Of a DNA stretch of 9,020 nt, positions 1 through 6,332 are shown piece by piece. The first letter of the stretch is position 1. The number at the start of each line of letters is the position of its first letter. Below the pieces are notes generated by a model that worked only from the letters and a program-made list of their open reading frames with translations, did no database searches and was not told the origin of the DNA. Position numbers and translations under genes: made by a program. Source of the stretch: an uncultured Pedobacter sp. (GTDB taxonomy: Bacteria; Bacteroidota; Bacteroidia; Sphingobacteriales; Sphingobacteriaceae); assembly GCF_946479715.1 (NCBI RefSeq), contig NZ_CAMLHF010000215.1, positions 1 through 9,020 of the forward strand. The letters run 5' to 3'.

Positions 1-1258
1 CTTCAACCTGGTACCGGTAAGCTGCGTCTGCTATCTCGTTTTGGATATACTCGTTTTCTATCGCATTTACTGAACCGCCCATCGCATCTATTTTATCTAT
101 GTACAGCTGCGCTGCCGCCTCAACTTCATCAGTTAGCGTTTCTACAAAGTAAGAGCCGGCCAATGGGTCAACTGTATCTGTTACCCCGCTCTCAAAAGCA
201 ATTACCTGTTGTGTGCGCAAGGCGATTTTTGCTGCTGCTTCTGTTGGCAAAGAGAGGGCCTCATCGTAACCATTTGTATGTAAGGACTGTGTGCCTCCTA
301 AAACTGCAGCCAAGGCTTGATTGGTGACTCTTATTACATTATTAAGTGGCTGTTGGGCTGTAAGCGTAGATCCACCTGTTTGTGTGTGAAAACGAAGCAT
401 TTGAGCCTTCTCATCTGTAGCCCCAAGCTCCTTTGTTATTTTTGCCCACATTCTTCTGGCAGCCCTGAATTTGGCAATTTCCTCAAAGAAATTATTGTGA
501 CAGTTGAAAAAGAAAGAAAGGCGCTTAGCAAATACATTAATATCCAATCCCTTCTCCAATGCAGCATTCAGATAAGCCTTTCCATTTGCCAGTGTAAAGG
601 CCAGCTCCTGAACGGCTGTTGAGCCTGCTTCCCTGATATGATAGCCCGAAATGGAAATTGTATTCCACTTAGGCACTTCTTTACTGCAATACTCAAAAAT
701 ATCTGTAATAATCCTCATAGAAGGTTTTGGTGGATATATATAAGTCCCCCTTGCGGCATACTCCTTTAAGATATCGTTTTGAATAGTGCCAGATATTTGC
801 TTAATATCAGCTCCCTGTTTTTTGGCCAGGGCAATATACATAGCCAACAAGATCGAGGCTGTAGCATTAATTGTCATAGATGTGGTGATCTTTTGCAGCT
901 CTATCCCATCAAACAAGATTTCTATATCTTTCAGGGAATCAATTGCAACACCAACCTTACCAACCTCTCCTTCGGCCATATCATGATCAGAATCGTATCC
1001 AATCTGAGTAGGAAGATCGAACGCAACAGACAGGCCCATTGTTCCCTGCTTAAGCAAATAATGATACCGCTTGTTAGACTCCTCAGCCGTCGAAAACCCG
1101 GCATACTGCCGCATAGTCCACAACCTGCCCCTATACATATCTTTCTGAATCCCCCTTGTAAAAGGAAACTCTCCTGGCACCTCTGTTAAAGGTTTAGCAG
1201 TAGTATATATTTCTTTTATTTCAATACCTGAAGTAGTGGTAAAACTTTTCTCTTTCAT
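1..1258 (-). CDS. mutA: Methylmalonyl-CoA mutase-type large subunit, N-terminal 419 residues (cut by window edge)
   Basis: Adenosylcobalamin-dependent carbon-skeleton mutase, catalytic TIM-barrel part, expected to interconvert methylmalonyl-CoA and succinyl-CoA in the cytoplasm. Translation of the minus strand gives the family blocks in order: FPFTRG (31-36), [13 protein letters not shown] (50-62), [18 protein letters not shown] (75-92), [11 protein letters not shown] (157-167), [11 protein letters not shown] (202-212), FRAARRMWA (264-272), GGTQSLHTN (321-329) and DPLAGSY (364-370). The substrate-reading residues of true methylmalonyl-CoA mutases appear kept: Tyr52 (Phe in isobutyryl-CoA mutase), Arg170 (Gln there) and His207. 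The short N-terminus and overall sequence resemble the split, archaeal-type large subunit (about 520-560 aa) whose B12-binding domain is a separate protein; the C-terminus lies beyond base 1, so this is inferred. The ATG at 1258 is 2 nt after the stop of the upstream gene, suggesting translational coupling. Family assignment is firm; exact substrate is less so. Confidence 0.93.
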   Translation of the reverse strand, partial: MKEKSFTTTSGIEIKEIYTTAKPLTEVPGEFPFTRGIQKDMYRGRLWTMRQYAGFSTAEESNKRYHYLLKQGTMGLSVAFDLPTQIGYDSDHDMAEGEVGKVGVAIDSLKDIEILFDGIELQKITTSMTINATASILLAMYIALAKKQGADIKQISGTIQNDILKEYAARGTYIYPPKPSMRIITDIFEYCSKEVPKWNTISISGYHIREAGSTAVQELAFTLANGKAYLNAALEKGLDINVFAKRLSFFFNCHNNFFEEIAKFRAARRMWAKITKELGATDEKAQMLRFHTQTGGSTLTAQQPLNNVIRVTNQALAAVLGGTQSLHTNGYDEALSLPTEAAAKIALRTQQVIAFESGVTDTVDPLAGSYFVETLTDEVEAAAQLYIDKIDAMGGSVNAIENEYIQNEIADAAYRYQVE

Positions 1259-1260
1259 AA

Positions 1261-1806
1261 TTAAAATAACAAATGAATGTCCTTTTTAATAAGATCTAAT
1301 GTTAAATCATAAGGGTTATCAGCAATATCAGTCATATGCTGCAGTATCTTTCTACTCAAATCTACACCGGCAGCCTCCACAGGCAATCCTCGCGCAGCAT
1401 TACTAACCATGGTTAAAGTATCATCCTTAAGTTTACGAACAACATCCCATGTTTGGGCACTTACATATAACTGTTGGGCAACGTTATGTTGATATTCGGA
1501 TCTTATTTCATTAAGCAAAACCGATTGAAGATCTACAACAGAAATACCCTGCTGATGTACGCGGATCAGTAAATTTGCAGGATTAATCCTGTCAACAAAA
1601 ACAATCAGACGTTCGTAGGCCTGCAGTCGCAACGGAAGAATATGTAAATGTTCGTCTTTTTTAGGATCTGACGTTTTTGTTTCAACAGACTTTGTGTCCA
1701 GATACCTTCTCAGGTCATTTATAAAAAGATAATATCCTGCTGCAATTGTTATAATACCACCTGTGGCTAGTGTGGCAACTTCTGTTAAAAAGTTTTGTAC
1801 GTTCAT
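1261..1806 (-). CDS. Small membrane-anchored protein of unknown function, coupled to the mutase
   Basis: Function unknown; 181 aa. One hydrophobic segment near the N-terminus (about residues 11-29, [19 protein letters not shown]) is followed by a basic stretch (DLRRY), which predicts a single inner-membrane anchor with the rest in the cytoplasm. The remainder looks helical, with a conserved-looking core [20 protein letters not shown] (57-76) and [21 protein letters not shown] (100-120). I recall Bacteroidota proteins of this kind annotated as a domain of unknown function (possibly DUF7935), but cannot confirm the number. The gene starts the unit and its stop is 2 nt before the mutase ATG, so the two are almost certainly co-transcribed. 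A role tied to the mutase (assembly, membrane placement, cofactor loading) is only a guess from position. The ATG at 1806 is chosen because it directly precedes the hydrophobic segment. Confidence 0.85.
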   Translation of the reverse strand: MNVQNFLTEVATLATGGIITIAAGYYLFINDLRRYLDTKSVETKTSDPKKDEHLHILPLRLQAYERLIVFVDRINPANLLIRVHQQGISVVDLQSVLLNEIRSEYQHNVAQQLYVSAQTWDVVRKLKDDTLTMVSNAARGLPVEAAGVDLSRKILQHMTDIADNPYDLTLDLIKKDIHLLF

Positions 1807-1851
1807 TCAGCTTTGTTTGAATACAGTAATAATTAGTATAGCGTCTCAACA

Positions 1852-1859
1852 AAAATGTA
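1852..1859 (-). promoter_or_regulatory. Possible -7 element for the membrane protein-mutase unit
   Basis: On the minus strand this reads TACATTTT, 7 of 8 positions of the Bacteroidota -7 consensus TAnnTTTG. It would give a leader of roughly 40 nt before the ATG at 1806. No convincing -33 TTTG lies 19-21 nt upstream, so the call is tentative in such AT-rich DNA. Confidence 0.25.
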
Positions 1860-1904
1860 CATTTTATTTATATTTACCCCACTATTTGATTTTTTAAATG
1901 ACGA

Positions 1905-1931
1905 GATAGAGGTCTCTATCAGAGATAGCTA
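1905..1931. promoter_or_regulatory. Overlapping GATAG inverted repeats, tetO-like operator candidate
   Basis: GATAGAG (1905-1911) and CTCTATC (1914-1920) form a perfect 7-bp inverted repeat with a 2-bp spacer. The second arm is reused: CTATC (1916-1920) and GATAG (1924-1928) form another perfect repeat around AGA. The stretch 1913-1931 matches 15 of 19 positions of the Tn10 tetO2 operator as I remember it. It lies about 25 bp upstream of the iscA -7 element, next to or overlapping the expected -33 region, and also upstream of the divergent mutase unit. A TetR-family or other dimeric repressor site is the natural reading, but no regulator gene is in the window. Confidence 0.45.
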
Positions 1932-1956
1932 TAGCGCTTTTATAAACAATTATAAC

Positions 1957-1964
1957 TAAATTTG
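1957..1964 (+). promoter_or_regulatory. Bacteroidota -7 promoter element for the iscA-like gene
   Basis: TAAATTTG is a perfect match to the Bacteroidota sigma-factor -7 consensus TAnnTTTG and sits 21 nt upstream of the ATG at 1986. No good -33 TTTG is seen at 19-21 nt upstream; the GATAG repeats occupy or adjoin that area. Transcription would start near 1970, after the TTG at 1962, which rules that codon out as the translation start. Confidence 0.55.
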
Positions 1965-1985
1965 TACTTCCTAATTTTTAATAAT

Positions 1986-2339
1986 ATGAGTAATACAGTT
2001 GATACAGCATTTGCACCGGTAACTTTTACAGAAGGCGCTGTAAAGGAGCTTTTTAAATTAAAAGATCAGCAAGAAATTTCTGAGGACTTCGGGTTACGCG
2101 TAGGTGTTGACGGTGGAGGTTGCTCTGGAATGAGCTATGTCCTTGGTTTTGATCAAAAAAAAGATGGTGATCAGGAATTTATTATAGATGGCATTAAAGT
2201 CTTCATGCACAAAGCGCATCAGATGTATTTGATGGGAATGCAGGTAGATTGGCAAGATGGATTAAACTCAAGGGGCTTTACCTTCAGTAACCCAAATGCA
2301 AGTAGCACTTGCGGTTGCGGAACAAGTTTCTCAGTTTAA
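1986..2339 (+). CDS. iscA: A-type iron-sulfur cluster carrier (IscA/SufA/HesB family)
   Basis: Small scaffold/carrier that receives Fe-S clusters and passes them to apo-proteins in the cytoplasm. The 117-aa product shows the family hallmark of three cysteines: Cys46 in GGGCSGMSY and Cys109/Cys111 in the C-terminal STCGCGTSF. The rest (TFTEGAVKEL at 13-22, GLRVGVDGGGC at 36-46, the GFTFSNPNA loop) is the usual HesB-like fold, at the usual length. An in-frame TTG at 1962 would add 8 residues, but it lies inside the -7 promoter element, so the ATG at 1986 is preferred. No suf or isc partner genes lie beside it; the gene has its own promoter and a strong terminator, so it is probably monocistronic. 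Which A-type subclass (IscA, SufA, ErpA) cannot be decided from this sequence, so the symbol is provisional. Confidence 0.93.
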   Translation: MSNTVDTAFAPVTFTEGAVKELFKLKDQQEISEDFGLRVGVDGGGCSGMSYVLGFDQKKDGDQEFIIDGIKVFMHKAHQMYLMGMQVDWQDGLNSRGFTFSNPNASSTCGCGTSFSV

Positions 2340-2369
2340 ACTTCCTATTCTTTTGTAACATTATACATG

Positions 2370-2400
2370 GTCTCGTTGTCTTAACAGCGGGACTTTTTAT
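2370..2400 (+). terminator. Intrinsic terminator after the iscA-like gene
   Basis: GTCTCGTTGT (2370-2379) and ACAGCGGGAC (2384-2393) form a 10-bp RNA stem, with two G-U pairs, around a CTTA loop. The stem is followed directly by TTTTTAT and a further T-rich run. It lies 30 nt after the iscA stop and separates that gene from the permease gene. Confidence 0.85.
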
Positions 2401-2432
2401 TTTTATCCCTTTAAGAATATATTTCACCTGAA

Positions 2433-3665
2433 ATGACCTATACCGAAAACGTAAAACTAGCCCTTCAATCAATAAAAAGCAACAGGTTGCGTACCATGCT
2501 CACTGCATTGATCATCGCAATTGGTTTATCTGCATTAGTAGGTATATTAACAACGCTCGATGCTGTTAAAAAGAGTATGACTGAGGCTTTCTCCAGTATG
2601 GGGGCCAATGCATTTACCATCAGAAACAGAGGATCAGGTATAAGGGTTGGTGGCTCTGGCCAAAGGCCAAAGCCATTCCGCTCTATCAAATATGAAGATG
2701 CCGTAAGTTTTAAGGAAAGACTAAATACTCCTGCAACAGTGGCGATCAGTGTATTTGCTACCGGAGGCTCAACAGCTAAGTTTGGTGCTGAAAAAACTAA
2801 CCCTAACATCAATATTCAGGGTATTGATGAAAATGGATTGAACTCACAGGGCCTAAATCTTTCGCTTGGACGTAATTTTAGTCCTGCCGAAGTAGTGTCG
2901 GGAAATAACGTCTGTATAATAGGTAATGAGATCAGAACTAAACTTTTCAAGAACCAAAGTCCAATAGACAAAGTCATAAACGTTGGGAACAACAGGCTGA
3001 AAGTTATTGGAGTTCTTGAGTCCAAGGGCCAAAGTATGGGTTTTAGCGGCGACAGATCCGTCTATGTTCCTCTTCTAAAAGCTAAGTTGATTAACTCCAA
3101 CTCAAATCCTTCTTATACCATAACTGTAATGGTACCAAGTAACGATCAGATGGATAACATTATTGGCGAAGCTACATCAGAACTTAGAAAAATAAGAAAA
3201 GTAAAAGTTTCGGAACCTAATAATTTTGAGATCACAAAAAGTGATTCGCTTGCCCAAACCCTGTTTGAACAATTAAGGTATGTAGTATTAGGAGGAATTG
3301 CCATCGGAGCCATTACACTAATTGGCGCATCCATTGGCCTAATGAATATTATGCTGGTTTCTGTAACAGAAAGAACCCGGGAGATCGGAATCAGGAAAGC
3401 CATCGGTGCAAACCCTTCTGTAATTCGCAAACAATTCTTAATAGAGGCCGTAATAATTTGTCTTATTGGAGGTGCATTTGGCATATTCCTTGGAATAGCC
3501 ATAGGAAACCTAATCTCATTTGCAATGGGGGGATCATTCATAATACCATGGGAATGGATTATGGGCGGTTTTGCACTGTGTGTTGGGGTAGGTATTATTT
3601 CAGGCTATTACCCTGCAAAAAAAGCCTCCAAACTGGATCCGGTAGAAGCTTTAAGATATGAATAA
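2433..3665 (+). CDS. MacB/FtsX-type ABC transporter permease
   Basis: Inner-membrane permease of the type VII (MacB/LolCE/FtsX-like) ABC superfamily, which uses ATP-driven conformational change to move lipoproteins, peptides or drugs at the periplasmic face rather than importing solutes. The 410 aa have the typical plan: a cytoplasmic N-terminal helix with SNRLRTMLT (16-24), TM1 (about 23-40), a periplasmic MacB core domain (about 45-275), then TM2 (283-309), TM3 (334-363) and TM4 (373-391). After TM2 comes the diagnostic coupling segment VTERTREIGIRKAIGA (311-326), and the C-terminus is the classic GYYPAKKASKLDPVEALRYE (391-410). No ATPase or membrane-fusion partner is in the window, so its substrate cannot be named. 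It follows a strong terminator and only about 30 nt are left for a promoter; TATATTTC at 2418-2425 is a 7/8 match to the -7 consensus but would leave almost no leader. Confidence 0.93.
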   Translation: MTYTENVKLALQSIKSNRLRTMLTALIIAIGLSALVGILTTLDAVKKSMTEAFSSMGANAFTIRNRGSGIRVGGSGQRPKPFRSIKYEDAVSFKERLNTPATVAISVFATGGSTAKFGAEKTNPNINIQGIDENGLNSQGLNLSLGRNFSPAEVVSGNNVCIIGNEIRTKLFKNQSPIDKVINVGNNRLKVIGVLESKGQSMGFSGDRSVYVPLLKAKLINSNSNPSYTITVMVPSNDQMDNIIGEATSELRKIRKVKVSEPNNFEITKSDSLAQTLFEQLRYVVLGGIAIGAITLIGASIGLMNIMLVSVTERTREIGIRKAIGANPSVIRKQFLIEAVIICLIGGAFGIFLGIAIGNLISFAMGGSFIIPWEWIMGGFALCVGVGIISGYYPAKKASKLDPVEALRYE

Positions 3666-3690
3666 AAAAAGGGAAGATAATTATCTTCCC
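3664..3690 (-). terminator. Terminator of the nucleotide-sugar operon, stem includes the rfbB stop codon
   Basis: Positions 3671-3690 are a perfect 20-bp palindrome (GGGAAGATAA and its complement), which folds as an 8-bp stem with an AATT loop. On the minus strand it is followed by seven T residues (A run 3664-3670), as in an intrinsic terminator. The last two codons and the TAA of rfbB form one arm of the palindrome. On the plus strand the stem follows the permease stop at 3665 by only a few bases but lacks a downstream T run, so it probably works mainly for the minus strand, perhaps weakly for both. Confidence 0.8.
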
Positions 3691-4733
3691 TCATATTGAT
3701 TTTCGTAGTAAGCCTGGTAATTCCCGGAAGTAACATCCGAAAGCCATCCTTCATTTTTCAAATACCACTCTACTGTTTTTTCCAATCCTTCTTCAAACTG
3801 TAAACTAGGCACCCAGTTTAGTTCATTTTGAAGTTTAGTGGAGTCAATAGCGTAACGTAAATCATGACCAGCTCTGTCTGTTACAAAAGTGATCAGCTTT
3901 GCCGACTCCCCTTCTGCCCTGCCTAGTTTCTTGTCCATGATCTTACATAGTAAATGAATAAGATCTATGTTTTTCCATTCGTTATGGCCGCCAATGTTAT
4001 AAGTTTGTCCGGTTTTAGCCTGATGGAAGATAACATCAATTGCGCGAGCATGATCCTCTACCCATAACCAATCGCGAACATTCTCACCCTTACCATACAC
4101 CGGTACTGGCTGTTCGTTTTTAATATTATTGATTGCCAACGGTATCAGTTTCTCCGGAAAATGATGAGAACCATAATTGTTAGAACAATTAGACACAACT
4201 ATATCTATCCCATAAGTATCGTGATAAGCCCTTACAAAGTGGTCAGAAGATGCTTTTGAAGCAGAGTAAGGACTATGTGGGTCATAAGCTGTAGATTCAG
4301 TAAACATTCCTGTTTCGCCAAGCGCACCATAAACTTCATCTGTTGAAACATGGTAAAACCTCTTCTTATCGTAGCTACCTTTCCAGTATTCGCGTACCGC
4401 ATTCAAAAGATTAACTGTTCCAATAACATTGGTCATCACAAAAGCTGTTGGATCAGTGATTGACCTGTCAACATGCGACTCAGCAGCTAAGTGAATAACT
4501 GCATCAAAATTCTCTTTACCAAATAACTCATTTATTACCGTTGCATCTGTAATATCTGCTTTAACAAAACGGTAATTCGGTTTATCCTCAATATCGGTAA
4601 GATTTGCAAGGTTACCAGCATAGGTTAACTTATCCAGATTTACAATCATGTAATCAGGATAGTTATTTACAAATCTTCTTACAACATGAGAGCCAATAAA
4701 TCCAGCCCCTCCGGTGATTAATATTTTTTTCAT
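3681..4733 (-). CDS. rfbB: dTDP-glucose 4,6-dehydratase
   Basis: Cytoplasmic extended SDR enzyme (RmlB) that converts dTDP-glucose to dTDP-4-keto-6-deoxyglucose with bound NAD, the gateway to dTDP-rhamnose and other deoxysugars. The 350 aa match the family's usual length. Visible motifs are the NAD-binding GGAGFIGSH (8-16), HLAAESHVDRSI (81-92), the dehydratase triad Thr-Asp-Glu in STDEVYG (TDE 131-133), the catalytic Tyr156-xxx-Lys160 in YSASK, and SNNYGSHHFPEKLIPL (184-199), typical of RmlB. It is the last gene of the five-gene operon, 3 nt after the unknown helical protein, and its stop lies within the terminator stem. The other dTDP-rhamnose genes (rfbA, rfbC, rfbD) are not in the window, so the final sugar is not determined here. 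Confidence 0.97.
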   Translation of the reverse strand: MKKILITGGAGFIGSHVVRRFVNNYPDYMIVNLDKLTYAGNLANLTDIEDKPNYRFVKADITDATVINELFGKENFDAVIHLAAESHVDRSITDPTAFVMTNVIGTVNLLNAVREYWKGSYDKKRFYHVSTDEVYGALGETGMFTESTAYDPHSPYSASKASSDHFVRAYHDTYGIDIVVSNCSNNYGSHHFPEKLIPLAINNIKNEQPVPVYGKGENVRDWLWVEDHARAIDVIFHQAKTGQTYNIGGHNEWKNIDLIHLLCKIMDKKLGRAEGESAKLITFVTDRAGHDLRYAIDSTKLQNELNWVPSLQFEEGLEKTVEWYLKNEGWLSDVTSGNYQAYYENQYEGR

Positions 4734-4736
4734 AGT

Positions 4737-5303
4737 TTATAGTTCTTTAGGCAGCCCAAGTTCCAGAGCTACCGAAGATGTTTTGTTTTGATATATTTTA
4801 GCAAGCACAGCATTTAACGGGTCCTTTAAATCAAACTGCAGATCTTCATGTAGTTTATAAAACTTATTTAATACTGAAACTGTCGACTTAATAAAGTAAA
4901 CAGAAAGTTTTTCGTTAAACTTATGTAATGGTGAAAAAATGCCCTCATTAAAATCTATTGGAATTTGGTTTAATAAATGAATTCTCAACTCCATTTCTGT
5001 AGTAACATCCTTCGTTACCTTAAAATGATGACTGATGCTTCCATTTAATTTGCGCATTTTCAATAGTGTATCTTTTGAAGTGAGTTTTTTATTAGATAAA
5101 AGATCTTTAGCCGTTTCATCTATCGTTGCCAATAGTTTTTCATAACGTTCTACCAGATCCTGTTCATCTTCGAGCAACTTAAAGTGCAAATGTTCTGTTA
5201 AAACCTTATCCTTAGCAATTAGTCTGAGCAATAATTTATCTTTTTCCTTTTCAGGAAGAGACTTTATCTCCTCTTTAAGATCCTTATGCTCGCTTAACAG
5301 CAT
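4737..5303 (-). CDS. Unknown helical protein inside the nucleotide-sugar operon
   Basis: Function unknown; I do not recognise the family. The 188 aa have no signal peptide, no membrane segment, no cysteine and no tryptophan. The N-terminal part is very charged and helix-favouring (EHKDLKEEIKSLPEKEKDKL at 5-24, then LLEDEQDLVERYEKLL at 43-58), and the rest also looks helical, so a soluble all-alpha protein, possibly with coiled-coil pairing, is likely. It starts 1 nt after the galE stop and ends 3 nt before the rfbB ATG, so it is certainly part of the operon and probably translationally coupled to galE. That placement supports it as a real gene and suggests a link to polysaccharide precursor supply, but nothing in the sequence shows a catalytic site. 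The ATG at 5303 is the first start after galE and fits the coupling. Confidence 0.85.
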   Translation of the reverse strand: MLLSEHKDLKEEIKSLPEKEKDKLLLRLIAKDKVLTEHLHFKLLEDEQDLVERYEKLLATIDETAKDLLSNKKLTSKDTLLKMRKLNGSISHHFKVTKDVTTEMELRIHLLNQIPIDFNEGIFSPLHKFNEKLSVYFIKSTVSVLNKFYKLHEDLQFDLKDPLNAVLAKIYQNKTSSVALELGLPKEL

Positions 5304-5304
5304 G

Positions 5305-6327
5305 TTAAAATGGGTTGTCTTTTAAATATTTTTCCCAGTTCCAGGCCGACGACATCATTACATCTATATCCAGTTCTGCTTTCCAGTTTAAATCTCTTGC
5401 AGATTTTGTTACATCACCCCAAACTTTCTCGATGTCACCTTCTCTCCTGGCTCCAATAGTGTAATCCAATTTTTGTCCTGTTGATTTCTCAAAGGCATCA
5501 ATAATTTGTAATACTGAAGATCCTTTTCCTGTACCTAAGTTAAACACTTCGTAATTTGAGTCTGCTTTATTACCTTCCAGGCGCTTAATAGCTGCAACAT
5601 GTGCTTTAGCTAAATCTACCACATGAATATAATCTCTTATTGCACTACCATCTGGAGTATCATAGTCATTACCATAAACAGTTATTGGTCCACGTTTTCC
5701 AATGGCCGACTGTGTAATAAATGGAACAAGGTTTTGAGGAACACCAATTGGCAACTCACCAATTAAGGCAGTTTCGTGTGCACCTACCGGGTTAAAATAA
5801 CGAAGTGAAATCACATTTAGCGAAGGTGTAACTGCACAGGTTTCCTGCAAAATTTCTTCAGCTATCTGTTTTGTATTGCCATATGGCGATTCTGCTCTTT
5901 TTGTAGGGGCTGCTTCAGTTACCGGCAGTACATCTGGCTGGCCATAAACGGTACATGATGAAGAGAACACCAATTTAATTGAACTGTTAAACGCAGTAAT
6001 CAGATTAATTAGCGAATAAAAATTATTTTTATAATACTTTAGTGGTTGTTGTACAGATTCTCCAACTGCTTTAAAAGCTGCAAAGTGGATCACTCCATCA
6101 ATATCAGTATTTTTCGCTGCAAATTCATTTACCTTTGCTTCATCACATAGGTTAAGCTGAACAAATTCTGGCTTAATTCCTATAATTGCTTCTATCTGAT
6201 CAAGTATTTTAGGATTAGAATTAGAGAGGTCATCAATAATTACCACCTCATATCCTGCATTATGCAATTCAACTACTGTATGTGAACCTATAAAACCGGT
6301 TCCTCCAGTTACTAATATTTTAGACAT
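5305..6327 (-). CDS. galE: UDP-glucose 4-epimerase
   Basis: Cytoplasmic NAD-dependent extended SDR that interconverts UDP-glucose and UDP-galactose. The 340 aa align almost without gaps to the E. coli enzyme (338 aa): GGTGFIGSH (8-16), HFAAFKAVGES (81-91), Ser124 in FSSSCTVYG, Tyr149-xxx-Lys153 in YGNTK, LRYFNPVGAH (175-184), and DYIHVVDLA (232-240). At the position of the E. coli gate residue Tyr299 (RREGDLPAYW) this protein has Val302 (RREGDIEKVW). In characterised epimerases a small residue here opens the pocket to N-acetylated sugars, so activity on UDP-GlcNAc/UDP-GalNAc is possible as well (inference). It starts 5 nt after the decarboxylase stop and is followed after 1 nt by the unknown helical protein, so it sits mid-operon. 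There is no sign of galK or galT nearby, which fits a biosynthetic rather than galactose-catabolic role. Confidence 0.96.
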   Translation of the reverse strand: MSKILVTGGTGFIGSHTVVELHNAGYEVVIIDDLSNSNPKILDQIEAIIGIKPEFVQLNLCDEAKVNEFAAKNTDIDGVIHFAAFKAVGESVQQPLKYYKNNFYSLINLITAFNSSIKLVFSSSCTVYGQPDVLPVTEAAPTKRAESPYGNTKQIAEEILQETCAVTPSLNVISLRYFNPVGAHETALIGELPIGVPQNLVPFITQSAIGKRGPITVYGNDYDTPDGSAIRDYIHVVDLAKAHVAAIKRLEGNKADSNYEVFNLGTGKGSSVLQIIDAFEKSTGQKLDYTIGARREGDIEKVWGDVTKSARDLNWKAELDIDVMMSSAWNWEKYLKDNPF

Positions 6328-6332
6328 TCTTA

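Noticed and set aside
317..622. Plus-strand open frame of 101 codons
   Set aside because: Antisense shadow of the mutase gene.
779..1189. Plus-strand open frames of 136 and 66 codons
   Set aside because: They lie entirely antisense to the mutase gene, whose translation matches its family throughout; the plus-strand products resemble nothing.
1905..1920. The GATAG palindrome read as an intrinsic terminator
   Set aside because: It lies between two divergent starts, so no gene ends into it, and it has no following T run on either strand.
1905..1931. The GATAG repeats read as an IscR or Fur box
   Set aside because: The half-sites do not resemble the IscR or Fur consensus sites I know, despite the Fe-S gene beside them.
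1962..1985. Upstream TTG start that would extend the iscA-like protein by 8 residues
   Set aside because: The TTG is part of the TAAATTTG -7 promoter element, so it would lie upstream of the transcript, and the extra residues do not resemble the family.
2284..2472. Minus-strand open frame of 62 codons across the iscA-permease gap
   Set aside because: It overlaps the end of iscA, the intrinsic terminator and the permease start; no recognisable product.
2465..3541. Minus-strand open frames antisense to the permease, including one of 131 codons, plus a 67-codon frame at 3458-3661
   Set aside because: Shadows of the permease gene; hydrophobic look comes from complementing membrane-segment codons.
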